Positions 18,836 to 28,420 of a stretch of DNA of 64,000 nt are shown in pieces. Source of the DNA: Agapetus fuscipes (Eukaryota; Arthropoda; Insecta; Trichoptera; Glossosomatidae); contig OX637363.1 of assembly GCA_951799405.1 (NCBI GenBank), positions 6,758,001 to 6,822,000 of the forward strand, read 5' to 3'. The first letter of the stretch is position 1, and the number at the start of each line of letters is the position of its first letter. A program made the translations under genes and the position numbers. The notes under the pieces were generated by a model, which was not told the DNA's origin, made no database searches, and saw nothing but the letters and a program-made list of their open reading frames with translations.

Positions 18836-21105
18836 TTGTCTTGTCTTGTCTTGTATCCTGCCGCCTTTCCTCTAGGGGTGGCCAGTACCTCCACACAAGT
18901 GCCTCCACTTGACTCTGTCCTTGCATACTTCTTTCATCTCATCTAATTTCATCACTCTTTTCATGCATGCTCTTCTCTTGTTTCCACTCTGTAGATTCCA
19001 TTCATTCGCAATCTCATTTATCTGATCAATCCATTGTTTCCTAGGTCTTCCCCTTCCACGCTTACCTGTTACATTCCCTTTATACACTCTTTTTGTCAGT
19101 CGGTCTTCATTCATCCTTTCAATATGTCCAAACCATCGCATCACACTTCTTTGAACTTTCACTTTCACGCTTTCTTTTACTCCGCATTCATTTAGAACCC
19201 ATTCGTTTCTCACTCTATCTTTCAGTGTTTTTCCTGTCATACTTCTCAGATGGGCCATTTCTACGGTGCATACCTTATTTACTTCTCTTTCATTCAACGT
19301 CCATGACTCGCTTCCATACATCAGGGTCGGCAACAAAATACAATTGTGTACCGCCATTTTCATTTTCTTTGGTATCCTTTTATTCTTCGCTATTCTACCA
19401 AACGCTCCTATCACGCATCTTCCTTTGCTGGCACGCTTCTCTAATTCTTTCGTCATCTTACCATTCGCCTCAAACTTACTTCCTAAATAGTCAAACTCAT
19501 TCACTACTTCAACTTTTATTCCATTCAAATTAATTGTAAGTTCCTCACATACTTCATTCCTGTCAAAAACTAATACTTTTGTCTTATTCGCATTTACTTT
19601 CAAGCTATTCTTACAAAATGCATCATTTAGTTTGGTTAACATCGTTTGGAGTTCCTCCGCCGAGTCAGCTAAAACTATAGCATCATCAGCATAAAGAAGT
19701 ACTCCAACTCTTGTTTCACCCACTTTCACTCCGCTCTCTGATATTCCAGCTTCTTTTATGCAACTGTCCATGATTATATTAAACAACCATGGACTCATCA
19801 CGCAGCCTTGCCTCACTCCCTTATATACATCAAACCAGTCACTATATCTCCCATCCACTCTTACACATGCCGAACTATTTTCATAGATGGCACGTATCAC
19901 ATTCAGAAGATTATCATTCACACCGTACTTCCTGAGAACATTCCACAGCATACATCTGTCCACCGAGTCAAAGGCCCTCTCAAGATCTACGAATGCTGCG
20001 TAGACCACCCTCCCCACAGCCAGATGTTTTTCAACAATCTGTCTGAGAGTAAAGATTTGGTCCACACAACCTCGTCCTGGCATAAAGCCAGATTGAATAT
20101 CAGAGACCCTGTGATCGGTGGCCATTCTCACTTTTTTTATGACAATTTTGCATAAGACTTTCCCAGGTATACTAAGGAGACTAATGGGCCTGAAGTTACG
20201 GCAGTCTTTCTTGTCCCCTTTACCCTTGTAAATAGGGACAATGACCGCCTTTCTCCAGTCCATCGGTACTACCCTGTCTTTCATACACATCTTGCATAAT
20301 TCAAACATCCACTCTACCACATATTCTCCTCCTGCCTTTAACATCTCAGCATTCAATCCATCCATACTTGCAGCCTTTCCATTCTTCAGCTCTTTTATGC
20401 TTGCTTTTATTTCCTCTTTCAAAATATCCTCATTACTTTCATTTGTAGGGTCACATTCATATAAATTTCTTTCACCCTGTCCTAATATTTCTTCAAAGTA
20501 TTCTTTCCATCTATTACATACATCATCTTCATCCCACAGCAAGACTCCCTGCGCATTCTTTATGCCCGGAGTTGTTGCTCCCACACTTTCGTTATTATTC
20601 CGAACCCAACTCCAGAACATTTTTTTGTTGGTGTGGAAGTCCTGCTGTGCCTTTTCATTATTTTTCTTCTCTAATTCCATCTTACTTTCATACACAAGCT
20701 TTTTAGTATTCATTTTTGCCCTTTTATACATCATTTCCAAATTTAAATTACCTTTATCTTTCAACCATCTCATATACGCTTCCTTCTTTTGCTCTACTGC
20801 TTCTTTCACTCCATCATTCCACCAGGCATCACCTTTTTTCTTACCAACATTTGTTTCTCCGCATGTCATCCTAGCAGATTCGGTCAGTTCTTTCTTCATC
20901 ATTTGCCACACTTTTTCCACACATCCTTCATCTTTCATTTTTTGTAGTTCATCCATATTTAATCTTTTGGCAATCTCACTTTGATATTCATCTTGCACAT
21001 TGTCATCGTTCAAATTTTCCACTTTTATTCTTTTCATTCTTAACAATATTTTTTTCTTTCCTTTCTTACAATCCCCTACCATTATTCTCGCGCATAACAA
21101 ATAGT
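18836..21105 (-). mobile_element. LINE-B, 5'-truncated RTE-like element
   Basis: On the - strand the element runs from near 21100 to the 3' end GGCCACCCCTAGAGGAAAGG, CGGCAGGATAC, and then three or more AAGAC units (18840-18857). It lacks nearly all of the endonuclease. LINE-A shares about half its protein residues, so these are sister families with different 3' ends. Confidence 0.9.
18872..21100 (-). CDS. LINE-B reverse transcriptase (truncated ORF)
   Basis: A 742-codon open frame ending in TAG. Residues 1-8 are the last trace of the APE endonuclease (the GSDHYLLCARIM region). The RT domain spans about 280-500: PIYKGKGDKKDC (290-300), FRPISLLS (303-310), FVDLERAFDSVDR (370-382, first catalytic Asp), GVRQGCVMSPWLFN (428-441) and YADD (470-473, catalytic pair). 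The C-terminal region has MRWFGHIERM and [10 protein letters not shown], as in RTE elements. Family role: target-primed reverse transcription of its own RNA. All RT catalytic residues are present, but the endonuclease is gone, so this copy is not autonomous. The ATG used is just the first in the truncated frame. Confidence 0.92.
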   Translation of the reverse strand: MLCARIMVGDCKKGKKKILLRMKRIKVENLNDDNVQDEYQSEIAKRLNMDELQKMKDEGCVEKVWQMMKKELTESARMTCGETNVGKKKGDAWWNDGVKEAVEQKKEAYMRWLKDKGNLNLEMMYKRAKMNTKKLVYESKMELEKKNNEKAQQDFHTNKKMFWSWVRNNNESVGATTPGIKNAQGVLLWDEDDVCNRWKEYFEEILGQGERNLYECDPTNESNEDILKEEIKASIKELKNGKAASMDGLNAEMLKAGGEYVVEWMFELCKMCMKDRVVPMDWRKAVIVPIYKGKGDKKDCRNFRPISLLSIPGKVLCKIVIKKVRMATDHRVSDIQSGFMPGRGCVDQIFTLRQIVEKHLAVGRVVYAAFVDLERAFDSVDRCMLWNVLRKYGVNDNLLNVIRAIYENSSACVRVDGRYSDWFDVYKGVRQGCVMSPWLFNIIMDSCIKEAGISESGVKVGETRVGVLLYADDAIVLADSAEELQTMLTKLNDAFCKNSLKVNANKTKVLVFDRNEVCEELTINLNGIKVEVVNEFDYLGSKFEANGKMTKELEKRASKGRCVIGAFGRIAKNKRIPKKMKMAVHNCILLPTLMYGSESWTLNEREVNKVCTVEMAHLRSMTGKTLKDRVRNEWVLNECGVKESVKVKVQRSVMRWFGHIERMNEDRLTKRVYKGNVTGKRGRGRPRKQWIDQINEIANEWNLQSGNKRRACMKRVMKLDEMKEVCKDRVKWRHLCGGTGHP

Positions 21106-21484
21106 GAATAAGCCGTTAAAACAACGATGCTCCGTTTATTAACAATGTATCAAATTGAAAGAAAAGACTGCAATCTAGTCCGCTTAAAAGTCATAGACAA
21201 AAGAGTTGTACGTCCCACGTTCGGATTGCTAAGAAAATCTTAGAGAAATTGTAAGGAATTTCTAGGTAAAAGGCTAACCAAATATTTTGTTATTGGTTGA
21301 TAAAGATCCTAGTTACGTAGAGCTGTTACGTTTATCTGCCGAGCAAAATTTCAACATGCATTCGACTCTGTATTTTTTACCAATTTGCACAAAACATACT
21401 CCGATTAGAATGTGATTTCTATTATTACATTATGCACCTGCATAGTTTTTTATTAGAGTCGTGAAAAGGGAATGAGATAAATAA
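21106..21484. other. Unassigned intron DNA
   Basis: 21255-21345 (TTTCTAGGTAAAAGGCTAAC, then CCGAGCAAAA) resembles 39318-39400 and 48260-48345, which suggests a diverged repeat of unknown class. Confidence 0.4.
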
Positions 21485-22180
21485 GATCACCTTCAAAGTC
21501 GGCTTGCTCACCTTTAAAGCACTGCGTGGGAGTAGGTACTCCGGAGCACCTGATGGAGCTGGTGTCTCCAGCAACTACAACCTCGCGCGGACAAACACTG
21601 AGGTCAGCTGCATCAAGAAGCAGCTGCCTGGATATCCCTGCAAGAAAGCCCCGCACTGTTAATGAAGACAGGGCATTCAAGGCGGCCGCTCCAATGACTT
21701 GGACAACCCTCCAAAATTCTACTCGCTAGCTCGCAAATTGCGAGTGACTTTTGTTTGGTTGCGAGTCTGCTTTTCTTTATCTGAAAGTATTATTTTGCCA
21801 GTTAATAATACCATTGATAATATGCCCAGTGAAAATAAAACTGAGAAGTTTTGAAAATTGCCGACTGCCAAATCTCGATTGATCACATGTTTAAAGGCGT
21901 TAAAAATTATAAACAGGAACAGTTCACGGGCGTTTTTTTTTTGACCCATGCGAGTTGCAATTACGAGTTGCGAGTTGGTCGATGGGTGATTTTTGGAGGG
22001 TTGTTTGGAATGCTATTCCCGCCTCACTGAGGGAACTGGATTTGGAGAGACTGTTCAAAAGACGTCTCAAGACTCACCTCTCCGTCCAATCATATGGACA
22101 AGCACCTTTGCAATGACACACTGTCATAAAAGGCGCTGTATAAATTTTGTACTTCATTATCATCATCAAGTGCAAGTTAG
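21485..22180 (+). mobile_element. CR1/L2-like LINE 3' fragment, split by a MITE
   Basis: Before the MITE a frame gives RSSCLDIPARKPRTVNEDRA and FKAAAPMTW. After it the frame resumes NAIPASLRELDLERLF and KRRLKTHLS. Joined, this is the AFxxAAPxxWNxxPxxLR...LKTHL end found in CR1/L2-type LINEs. The 3' tip AAAGGCGCTGTATAAATTTT is followed by ATCATCATC units. The 5' part is missing. Confidence 0.8.
21703..22004. mobile_element. 302-bp MITE with TTGG target duplication
   Basis: Perfect 14-bp inverted ends ACAACCCTCCAAAA. Flanked by TTGG at 21699-21702 and 22005-22008. Removing the element plus one TTGG restores the LINE frame across it. Sub-terminal repeats of GCGAGTTGC type are visible. It has no transposase, and the superfamily is not certain from a 4-bp duplication. 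Confidence 0.9.
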
Positions 22181-22540
22181 TACGGTCTGAAATATGAAAT
22201 AATGTTGCGCTGCGTCAACCTTGAACTTTATTTTAAGAAATATTAATTTAATAATTGAATGAGTGTTGTGCTCTTTATACACTACGGGAGCACTTTCATC
22301 CTCTGCCAACTTGCGTAATTTCTAAACTACATCTTGCAACACTAATAATATAAGAACACCCAACATAAGAATATCCCCGCACTCTTGAGTCTACGTTCTA
22401 ATTTCGAATCCGTTCATCTCCACACAATGGATCACATTCATATATTTTTTTGCCATCCAGGTAAATATATGAATTTCTGACGTCACTGGATAGTATTTTT
22501 AGAAATGAAGTATTTTTTTTAAATGAAGTCTTCTTTGACC
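22181..22540. other. Unassigned intron DNA
   Basis: No repeat or exon recognised. Confidence 0.4.
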
Positions 22541-23190
22541 TTGACCGGTCCGTAGTCCAGTGGTTACACTTAATAGGAAGAACATAAATTACGGTAAAGG
22601 GAAGATTGTGGGTTCGAATCCCGAATTTAATTATCGTTGTTAAAGACCTGTCCGTAGTCCAGAGTATTACTTCGGACTCGTAAATGGAAGGTTTTGGGTT
22701 CGAATCCCGGTGGAGCACAAAAAATACACCTACCATTTATATTTTCAAATTTGCTCTTCGGCGGGTTGAAAAATTCATAAACCTTCAACAAAGACCGGTC
22801 ATCAAAAGGTCCATCTAGCCTTACAGCAACTGGGTCTTGCTTGAGAATTGGCGCTTTGTAGCGACTACAAAGCTCGTGAAAAGTCCGGTCGATAGCTCAG
22901 TCGGTAGATTGCTTGCATTCCATGCCGAGAGCAAGGGTTTGATCCCCACCGAAAGTGTCAGAAATTATTTACCGTTTTGGTGTATATTTCAAGCTCAAAA
23001 TAAATACCGGCAAGGTGTAGGTACTCAGCCTTCACAAAAAATGGGAACCCCCGCTTCAACTGAAAGTGGTTGGTGTGAGGCCGGCCCCCTTACCCTTGAA
23101 AAAATAAATAGGTCCCGAATCGCCACGTGCGACCCCTTCGGGGATAACGCAGGCAAGAAGTTACACTATACGTGTAGCTTTGTTGAAAAT
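22541..23190 (+). mobile_element. Composite SINE: two SINE1 heads then SINE2
   Basis: Head 1 (22541-22630) has GACCGGTCCGTAGTCCAGTG and GGGTTCGAATCCC. Head 2 (from 22644) has CTGTCCGTAGTCCAG and GGGTTCGAATCCCGG plus the SINE1 body to CAAAGCTCGTGAAAAG. SINE2 starts directly at 22884 (TCCGGTCGATAGCTCAGTCG) and runs to AGAAGTTACACTATACGTGT. So three tRNA-like heads lie in a row. Confidence 0.85.
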
Positions 23191-23468
23191 GTTGTCAAAG
23201 AGTTTCTACCGGAATGTGAATGACTGTGTGAGGGAGCACTATAGTAAGGGAAACCTGTTGTGTTAAAAATCACATGACATTATTCGCATCGAGAAGTATT
23301 TATTTCCACATCAATGGTAGTAGCTTAGTTCTATCAGTGGTTCTTCCAGGAACACTTGAGCTAGCGAAATCATTTATCTTATTAGTTCTCCCATTACTCC
23401 CATGAACAGAAATAACTAAAGAGTAGAAAATCCTCAGAGGGGGGGAAGGGGGATGTTAACGAGATCAA
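23191..23468. other. Unassigned intron DNA
   Basis: No element recognised apart from a short G-run near 23440-23455. Confidence 0.4.
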
Positions 23469-23575
23469 TCCCGTCATAACAAAAGGAGAGAGTGCATGAA
23501 AAAGATTATGACTCTAAATGAAATGAGAGAAGTAGGTGTGTAAGGACCGAAAGAAATAGCCGTTGATCTCGTTCG
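23469..23575 (+). mobile_element. LINE-A C-terminal fragment
   Basis: GTCATAACAAAAGGAGAGAG, ATGACTCTAAATGAAATG and AAGGACCGAAAGAAATAGC match the last 35 codons of LINE-A. It has a frameshift and a stop. Confidence 0.8.
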
Positions 23576-24191
23576 GTAGATTAAACATAGTTTATACTAT
23601 GTAAATGTTATCATTGTAACTCGTCAGACATGCGTCACAATTTTTTCACATTTTTCATCGCTACTCCATTCTAAAAACCACCAAGTAAAAAAACATTACA
23701 ATGGACATAGAACATCTAGAAAATCATCAATCAATCATCATCATCATCAATCAGCTAAATAATTTCTCGGCCATAGATTTATGCCACTAGGGTCCGTGAC
23801 ATCCAATAACAAAATATTAATCCGGGTCCCTAGCGACCCGGCCGTCTGAGGTCACAATTTTTTGTCTACAGACTTTGCGTTGACTCCACATTTTTCACCT
23901 TCCCATTGCCACTCGTTGATGCGTGCAATGTGTATGTGTACATAGTTTTTTTTTATGTTCCCGCTCTATTTTAAATCCGTTCTACGTCCGCCCACGCGGC
24001 AATTTGCATTCTAAATTTAAAATCGGAATATTTTCACATGATTGCGGCGGGAATCGACGAGAGACGGCCGAACGCGACCGATCCCGACGGATCGAATCCG
24101 CGAGAGATCGCATCTGCAGGGGTGTGCAAAAATCAAGACGCTGAATGGGCAAGGCCAATCGTCATTCATAATATGATATATATTATAGCCC
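23576..24191. other. Unassigned intron DNA
   Basis: It contains a TCATCATCATCAATC run near 23725 and a GC-richer CpG-rich patch at 24030-24120 (GGGAATCGACGAGAGACGGC). No gene or repeat could be supported. Confidence 0.4.
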
Positions 24192-24346
24192 CTGGAAGTC
24201 TCATCACCACGGTAATTCTTACTTACCGTATACAGGTAATGTTTGTATCAAGACCTGTCAATCCAAGATGGCCGCAAGTGAACAGCTTATTAGTCTTCAT
24301 ACAAAATATTACCTATATTCGGTAGGGAAGAATTACCGTAAGGATG
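24192..24346. mobile_element. Foldback MITE, CTGGAAGTCTCATC family, copy 2
   Basis: CTGGAAGTCTCATCACCACG at the left; ATATTCGGTAGGGAAGAATT at the right, with the last part of the right arm lost. The core is AAGATGGCCGCAAGTGAAC. Confidence 0.82.
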
Positions 24347-24365
24347 ATTATTGTTGATTTTAAAA

Positions 24366-24635
24366 ATATAATTTGTTGTATACATATGTTCCTTGACTTA
24401 TAGGTTGGTATGCGGCTAACCACCCATGCTGTAAAAAATGGTTCCCTTAGCCAAAATCACCCCTGTTTTAGGGAAGGTCGGCAGGAGCTGCAGGGTGTAT
24501 GTTCATTTGAGATTCGGGTTTTTATATTGAAGGTCCACATGCGGCATGTGTTAGCGCGAACTAAAAGATGTCTGCTTGTGGGAATGCATTTGATATGAAT
24601 CTCGAATGATGTATATATTTGCGACTTAGATTTAG
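24366..24635 (+). mobile_element. Rep-C copy
   Basis: Begins in LINE-A 3' UTR-like sequence (AATTTGTTGTATACATATGT), then TTCCTTGACTTATAGGTTGG, ending GACTTAGATTTAGATTTAG. Confidence 0.88.
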
Positions 24636-24965
24636 ATTTAGAAAGTACAAAAAAGCACAATGAGATGGTTCAGACATGTTGAAAGAATGGATTATGAACG
24701 ACTAACGAAGAAAGTGTACAGTGGAAATATCAGAGAAAGCGCGGAAGGGGAAGACCGCGGAAGAATCGGATAGACCAAAAAGGTGAGATTGCGAAAGAAT
24801 GGAACCTGCAGAGTGAGAATAAGAGAAGAGTATGTATGAAGAAAGTGCTGAATGTTGAAGAGATGAAAGAGGTGTGCGAGGACCGAAAAAAGTGGAGACG
24901 CATCTGCGGAGGTACCGGCCACCCCTAGTGGAACAGCGGCAGGATACAGTAACAGTATTGAATAT
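24636..24965 (+). mobile_element. LINE-B 3' fragment
   Basis: The frame gives [20 protein letters not shown], then frameshifted GRGRPRK-like sequence, and ends RRICGGTGHP-like. The 3' tip is GGCCACCCCTAGTGGAACAG, CGGCAGGATACAGTAAC. It abuts the Rep-C copy without a gap. Confidence 0.85.
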
Positions 24966-25290
24966 AAGCAAGAGATGTGTACCTATACTCCATACACCCT
25001 TGTACTGTGATAAAACGATTTTCGTGATGTGATTTTACAGAAGTATTCAGTAGATCTCTTATATAGAACCTCTTTAAATTAACAATGCCTCCAATCCATT
25101 TTTAGCTGGAAAGAAATGTAGACTAAAATAAAATTAAGAATAGTGTGTAGATAAAACAGTGTTTCATTAGAATTTTTAGAAAGTTTAGTACAAAATCAAT
25201 AAACAAATTATGCATGAGTTGTATAAAATAGAATCCTAGAAAAACCGATACCTACAGTCGGTAGGACTTGTAGGAATTGTAACCTGCTAG
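24966..25290. other. Unassigned intron DNA
   Basis: AT-rich with no element recognised. Confidence 0.4.
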
Positions 25291-25586
25291 GGGGCTGTCC
25301 ATATATTACGTCATTCGCATTAAGGGGGGGGGGGGGGAGTCTGTCTGCGGATGATGGAAAATGATTTCCGAGTACCAAAAGTGAGTCGTTCTAGTAAATA
25401 CCAATTTCTACAAAATATACAAAATATTATGTAAGTAATGTAACATTATTAATTATTAAGCTCATCCATCATTACAGCAAGAGGGGGAGGGGGGGTCATT
25501 AGATAATGACTATAGGATGATTGCAGGAGGGGGGGGGGGGGGTCGAAAATCGGCCAAAATCGATGACGTAATTTATGGACGGCCCC
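25291..25586. mobile_element. 296-bp MITE, GGGGCYGTCCATA ends, with long G-runs
   Basis: Inverted ends GGGGCTGTCCATATATTACG and its inverted copy ending GGACGGCCCC. TAG flanks both sides (25288-25290, 25587-25589). The interior is shared with 46196-46414 and holds three G-runs (about 25326-25339, 25476-25496, 25530-25542). No transposase. Confidence 0.88.
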
Positions 25587-26284
25587 TAGTTGAAATTTCT
25601 TTTAACATTAATGGCATCGTTTGGAATAACAAGAACGCGAATTGTTACCTAAAATTCGTCGATTCAACTGACATGCACTCGCCAATTTTACTGTGGCTGC
25701 TAAAATCCAGTTTTAAGATCCTCTGCACGACGTTGCTTGTTTTGTCAATGGCAATATTGTTAATTTCTGCTTAAAGTTGGTAGAAATTTCAAATCGATGA
25801 ATTTTAAAATGTTTGCAACAAATGCAACGCACAGGACACAAGTATCACAGCAAAAACTTGATCACTGTCAATGATAGACAATTGAATGACGTAGACGCTT
25901 CTGATGCAGCCTTTTCTTCTTCAGAATAAAATGTAGGCTTGCATGTTCGGCAACGCTGCAGTAGGTAGAAGGTAGTAGGTAGTAGTAGACGATACATGAG
26001 CAATATCATTCACCAATCTTCCCAATCTTTAAATATATCACGACTGGTGAAGCCTGCCGATTTAAAAAAAAATATTTAAGTCGTTATTAGGTCGTCATTA
26101 GGTCGGAATATTTTCGGTACAGATGCTCCAAATTTGTTTTTTTCTTGGCGGGGAAACGTCACACCTCTATGCATCTATTTTATTTATACATCTAAGTATC
26201 ATTCATATTGCGGTAAATAGGCTTTTTTTTTCTACACGGATTAGTATGCCAATAAACACGGATGTTCCATTTCTCCATAGCAAC
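25587..26284. other. Unassigned intron DNA
   Basis: No gene recognised. Short near-duplicate GTAGGTAGAAGGTAGTAGGT near 25963. GGGAAACGTCACACCTCTATG (26150) resembles 14236-14260. Confidence 0.4.
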
Positions 26285-26541
26285 CATAGACTTATAGGTT
26301 GGTATGCGACTGACCACCCATGCTGTAGAAAATGGTTTACTTTGCCAATGTCACTCCTGTTTCAGGGAAGGTCGGCAGGAGTTACAGGGTATTTGTTCAT
26401 TTGAGATTCGGGTTTTTATATTGTAGGACTACATGCGGCATGTTTAAGCGCGAACTTAAACATGTCTGTTTTGTGAAAATGCATATAATGTGAATCTCTA
26501 ATGTTACTTATATTTTGCAGCTTAGATTAGATTAGATTAGA
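26285..26541 (+). mobile_element. Rep-C copy, ATTAG-tailed
   Basis: From AGACTTATAGGTTGGTATGC to GCAGCTTAGATTAGATTAG, full length. Confidence 0.9.
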
Positions 26542-26558
26542 ACCTGGCCATATGATAT

Positions 26559-26982
26559 TGTTGCGAACTTGAAATACGTACGTGCGCTTATACACGCATA
26601 CATCGTATGTCGGACTATGAAACAAAAGTGACGCACACCTATACACGTCCGATAGAACCATCTAGGGGTAGTCCATGATTGTATTAGCGCATTTGAATGA
26701 CGTTCTGGTGAAAGAAGGATCTAGTAAATGCGAGAAAGACCCCTCTGGTACCCTATATAAAAGATCAAAATGGTACGGAGGGAGTCGCAGAGGGCGATTC
26801 GCTGAGTAATACCAATAAACAGTTATTGTCAACAATAACTATTGTCAAGTAACAGTTAAATTATAAAATTAAACAAATAAACAGTGATTGTCAAGTTGTG
26901 AAATAAATTGGAAAAAAAAGAATTCTGTAAACATAAATTACGGCATTTTAATTGAAAAGATAATCCAGTAGAAAGCGTAACG
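26559..26982 (+). mobile_element. LTR-E, solo LTR with ATAT duplication
   Basis: Starts TGTTGCGAACTTGAAATACG and ends AAAGCGTAACG (last base probably mutated from A). Flanked by ATAT at 26555-26558 and 26983-26986. Contains a TATA-like CCCTATATAAAAG (about 26752) and several AATAAA signals, as expected for a U3-R-U5 unit. No internal region follows. The start and end resemble LTR-F, suggesting related Ty3-type elements. Confidence 0.8.
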
Positions 26983-27301
26983 ATATCACAAAAAAATATA
27001 TATATGTGTTGAATAAATTTGAATTGACATGAAAACTCCAGTAAAAAAACAGTCTACATGTATCTACGAAAAAAATGCACGCAAAATGATGATGCATATT
27101 GATTGTTTCCGTTGTGACTACCGCTGCAAGAGTCGCCATTAGGGTGTGAGCAACTTGACACTGGCGCTCCTGCTCTCCGCAATAATTCGCTCTCAAAGAC
27201 GAGGAAGAAGGCGACGGTATGATAGGTTTCATGATCATATGAAATGTGTAAATGGCATTTTTCGCGGCATTGTTTTGTAATTTAAAAAATAAAGATTAGC
27301 A

Positions 27302-27620
27302 TGTTCGTCGATAGCTCAGTTGGTAGAGTGCTTGCATTCCATGCCGTGAGCCCGGGTTCGAATCCCGCCCAGGGTGTCAGAAATGATAATATACCCCAAA
27401 ATAAAATACCGGCAAGGTTTGCTCAGCCTTCACAAGAAATGAGTACCAGTCCTCTCGGGAGCTGGGAAACCACCACTTCATCGGAAGTGGTTGGCGTAAG
27501 GCAGGCCCCGTTACCTGTAAAAGTTAATAGGTTCAACTCGCCACATGCGACCGCTTCGGGGATAACGCGGCAAGAAGTTACATTATATGTGTTGCTTAGT
27601 TGCGTTGCGTTTTGCTTATA
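27302..27620 (+). mobile_element. SINE2 copy in duplication unit 1
   Basis: Complete tRNA-like head: CGATAGCTCAGTTGGTAGAG (A box), CATTCCATGCCGTGAG, CGGGTTCGAATCCC (B box). Body: CAGCCTTCACAAGAAATGAG, GGGAGCTGGGAAACC, GAAGTGGTTGGCGTAAGGC, AATAGGTTCAACTCGCCACA, GGGATAACGCGGCAAGAAGT. The 3' end is GTTGCGTTGCG with no poly(A). Confidence 0.9.
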
Positions 27621-27988
27621 GGTTATTCAAAGAATGAAAAAATTAAAATACAAAAGAAAAGTTTTGAATTTGAAGGCCTATCGTCAAGAGGCTGTGTTTT
27701 CTTTGATTTTCCACATTTTCTGTTTACGAAAAAAAACAGTCTACATGTATCTACGAAAAAAATGCACGCAAAATGATGATGCATATTGATTGTTTCCGTT
27801 GTGACTACCGCTGCAAGAGTCGCCATTAGGGTGTGAGCAACTTGACACTGGCGCTCCTGCTCTCCGCAATAATTCGCTCTCAAAGACGAGGAAGAAGGCG
27901 ACGGTATGATAGGTTTCATGATCATATGAAATGTGTAAATGGCATTTTTCGCGGCATTGTTTTGTAATTTAAAAAATAAAGATTAGCA

Positions 27989-28312
27989 TGTTCGTCGATA
28001 GCTCAGTTGGTAGAGTGCTTGCATTCCATACCGTGAGCCTGGGTTCGAATCCCGCCCAGGGTGTCAGAAATGATAATATACCCCAAAATAAAATACCGGC
28101 AAGGTTTACTCAGCCTTCACAAGAAATGCGTAGGTACCAGTCCTCTCGGGAGCTGGGAAACCCCCACTTCATCGGAAGTGGTTGGCGTAAGGCAGGCCCC
28201 GTTCCCTGTTAAAATAAATAGGTTCAACTCGCCACATGCGACCCCTTCGGGGATAACGCGGCAAGAAGTTACATTAAATGTGTTTCTTAGTTGCGTTGCG
28301 TTTTGCTTATAG
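27989..28312 (+). mobile_element. SINE2 copy in duplication unit 2
   Basis: Same as the unit 1 copy, with a mutated anticodon arm (CATTCCATACCG) and a GTAG insertion in the body. It exists because of the segmental duplication, not a separate insertion. Confidence 0.9.
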
Positions 28313-28420
28313 ATTATTCAAAGAATGAAAAAATTAAAATGCAAAAGAAAAGTTTTGAATTTGAAGGCCTATCGTCAAGAGGCTTTGTTTGCTTTGATTT
28401 TCCACATTTTCTGTTTACGA

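Larger units (their letters stand above)
27040..28420 (+). repeat. 687-bp tandem duplication, two units
   Basis: Unit 1 (about 27040-27729) and unit 2 (about 27730-28420) are nearly identical and lie head to tail. Landmarks recur 687 bp apart: ACAGTCTACATGTATCTACG, TGGCGCTCCTGCTCTCCGC, the SINE2 head, and TTGAAGGCCTATCGTCAAG. Each unit holds one SINE2. Differences are few (for example a short GTAG insertion near 28131). The unit includes a 65-residue frame on the - strand that recurs in both copies but has no known motif. Confidence 0.92.

Noticed and set aside
20241..20984. 247-codon open frame on the + strand
   Set aside because: It is the complement of the LINE-B RT gene, low in complexity (Ser/Phe/Ile), with no motif.
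26948..27238. Repeated - strand frame at 26948-27238 and 27623-27925
   Set aside because: The identity comes from the 687-bp duplication. The predicted peptide has no family features, and there is no second-species evidence.
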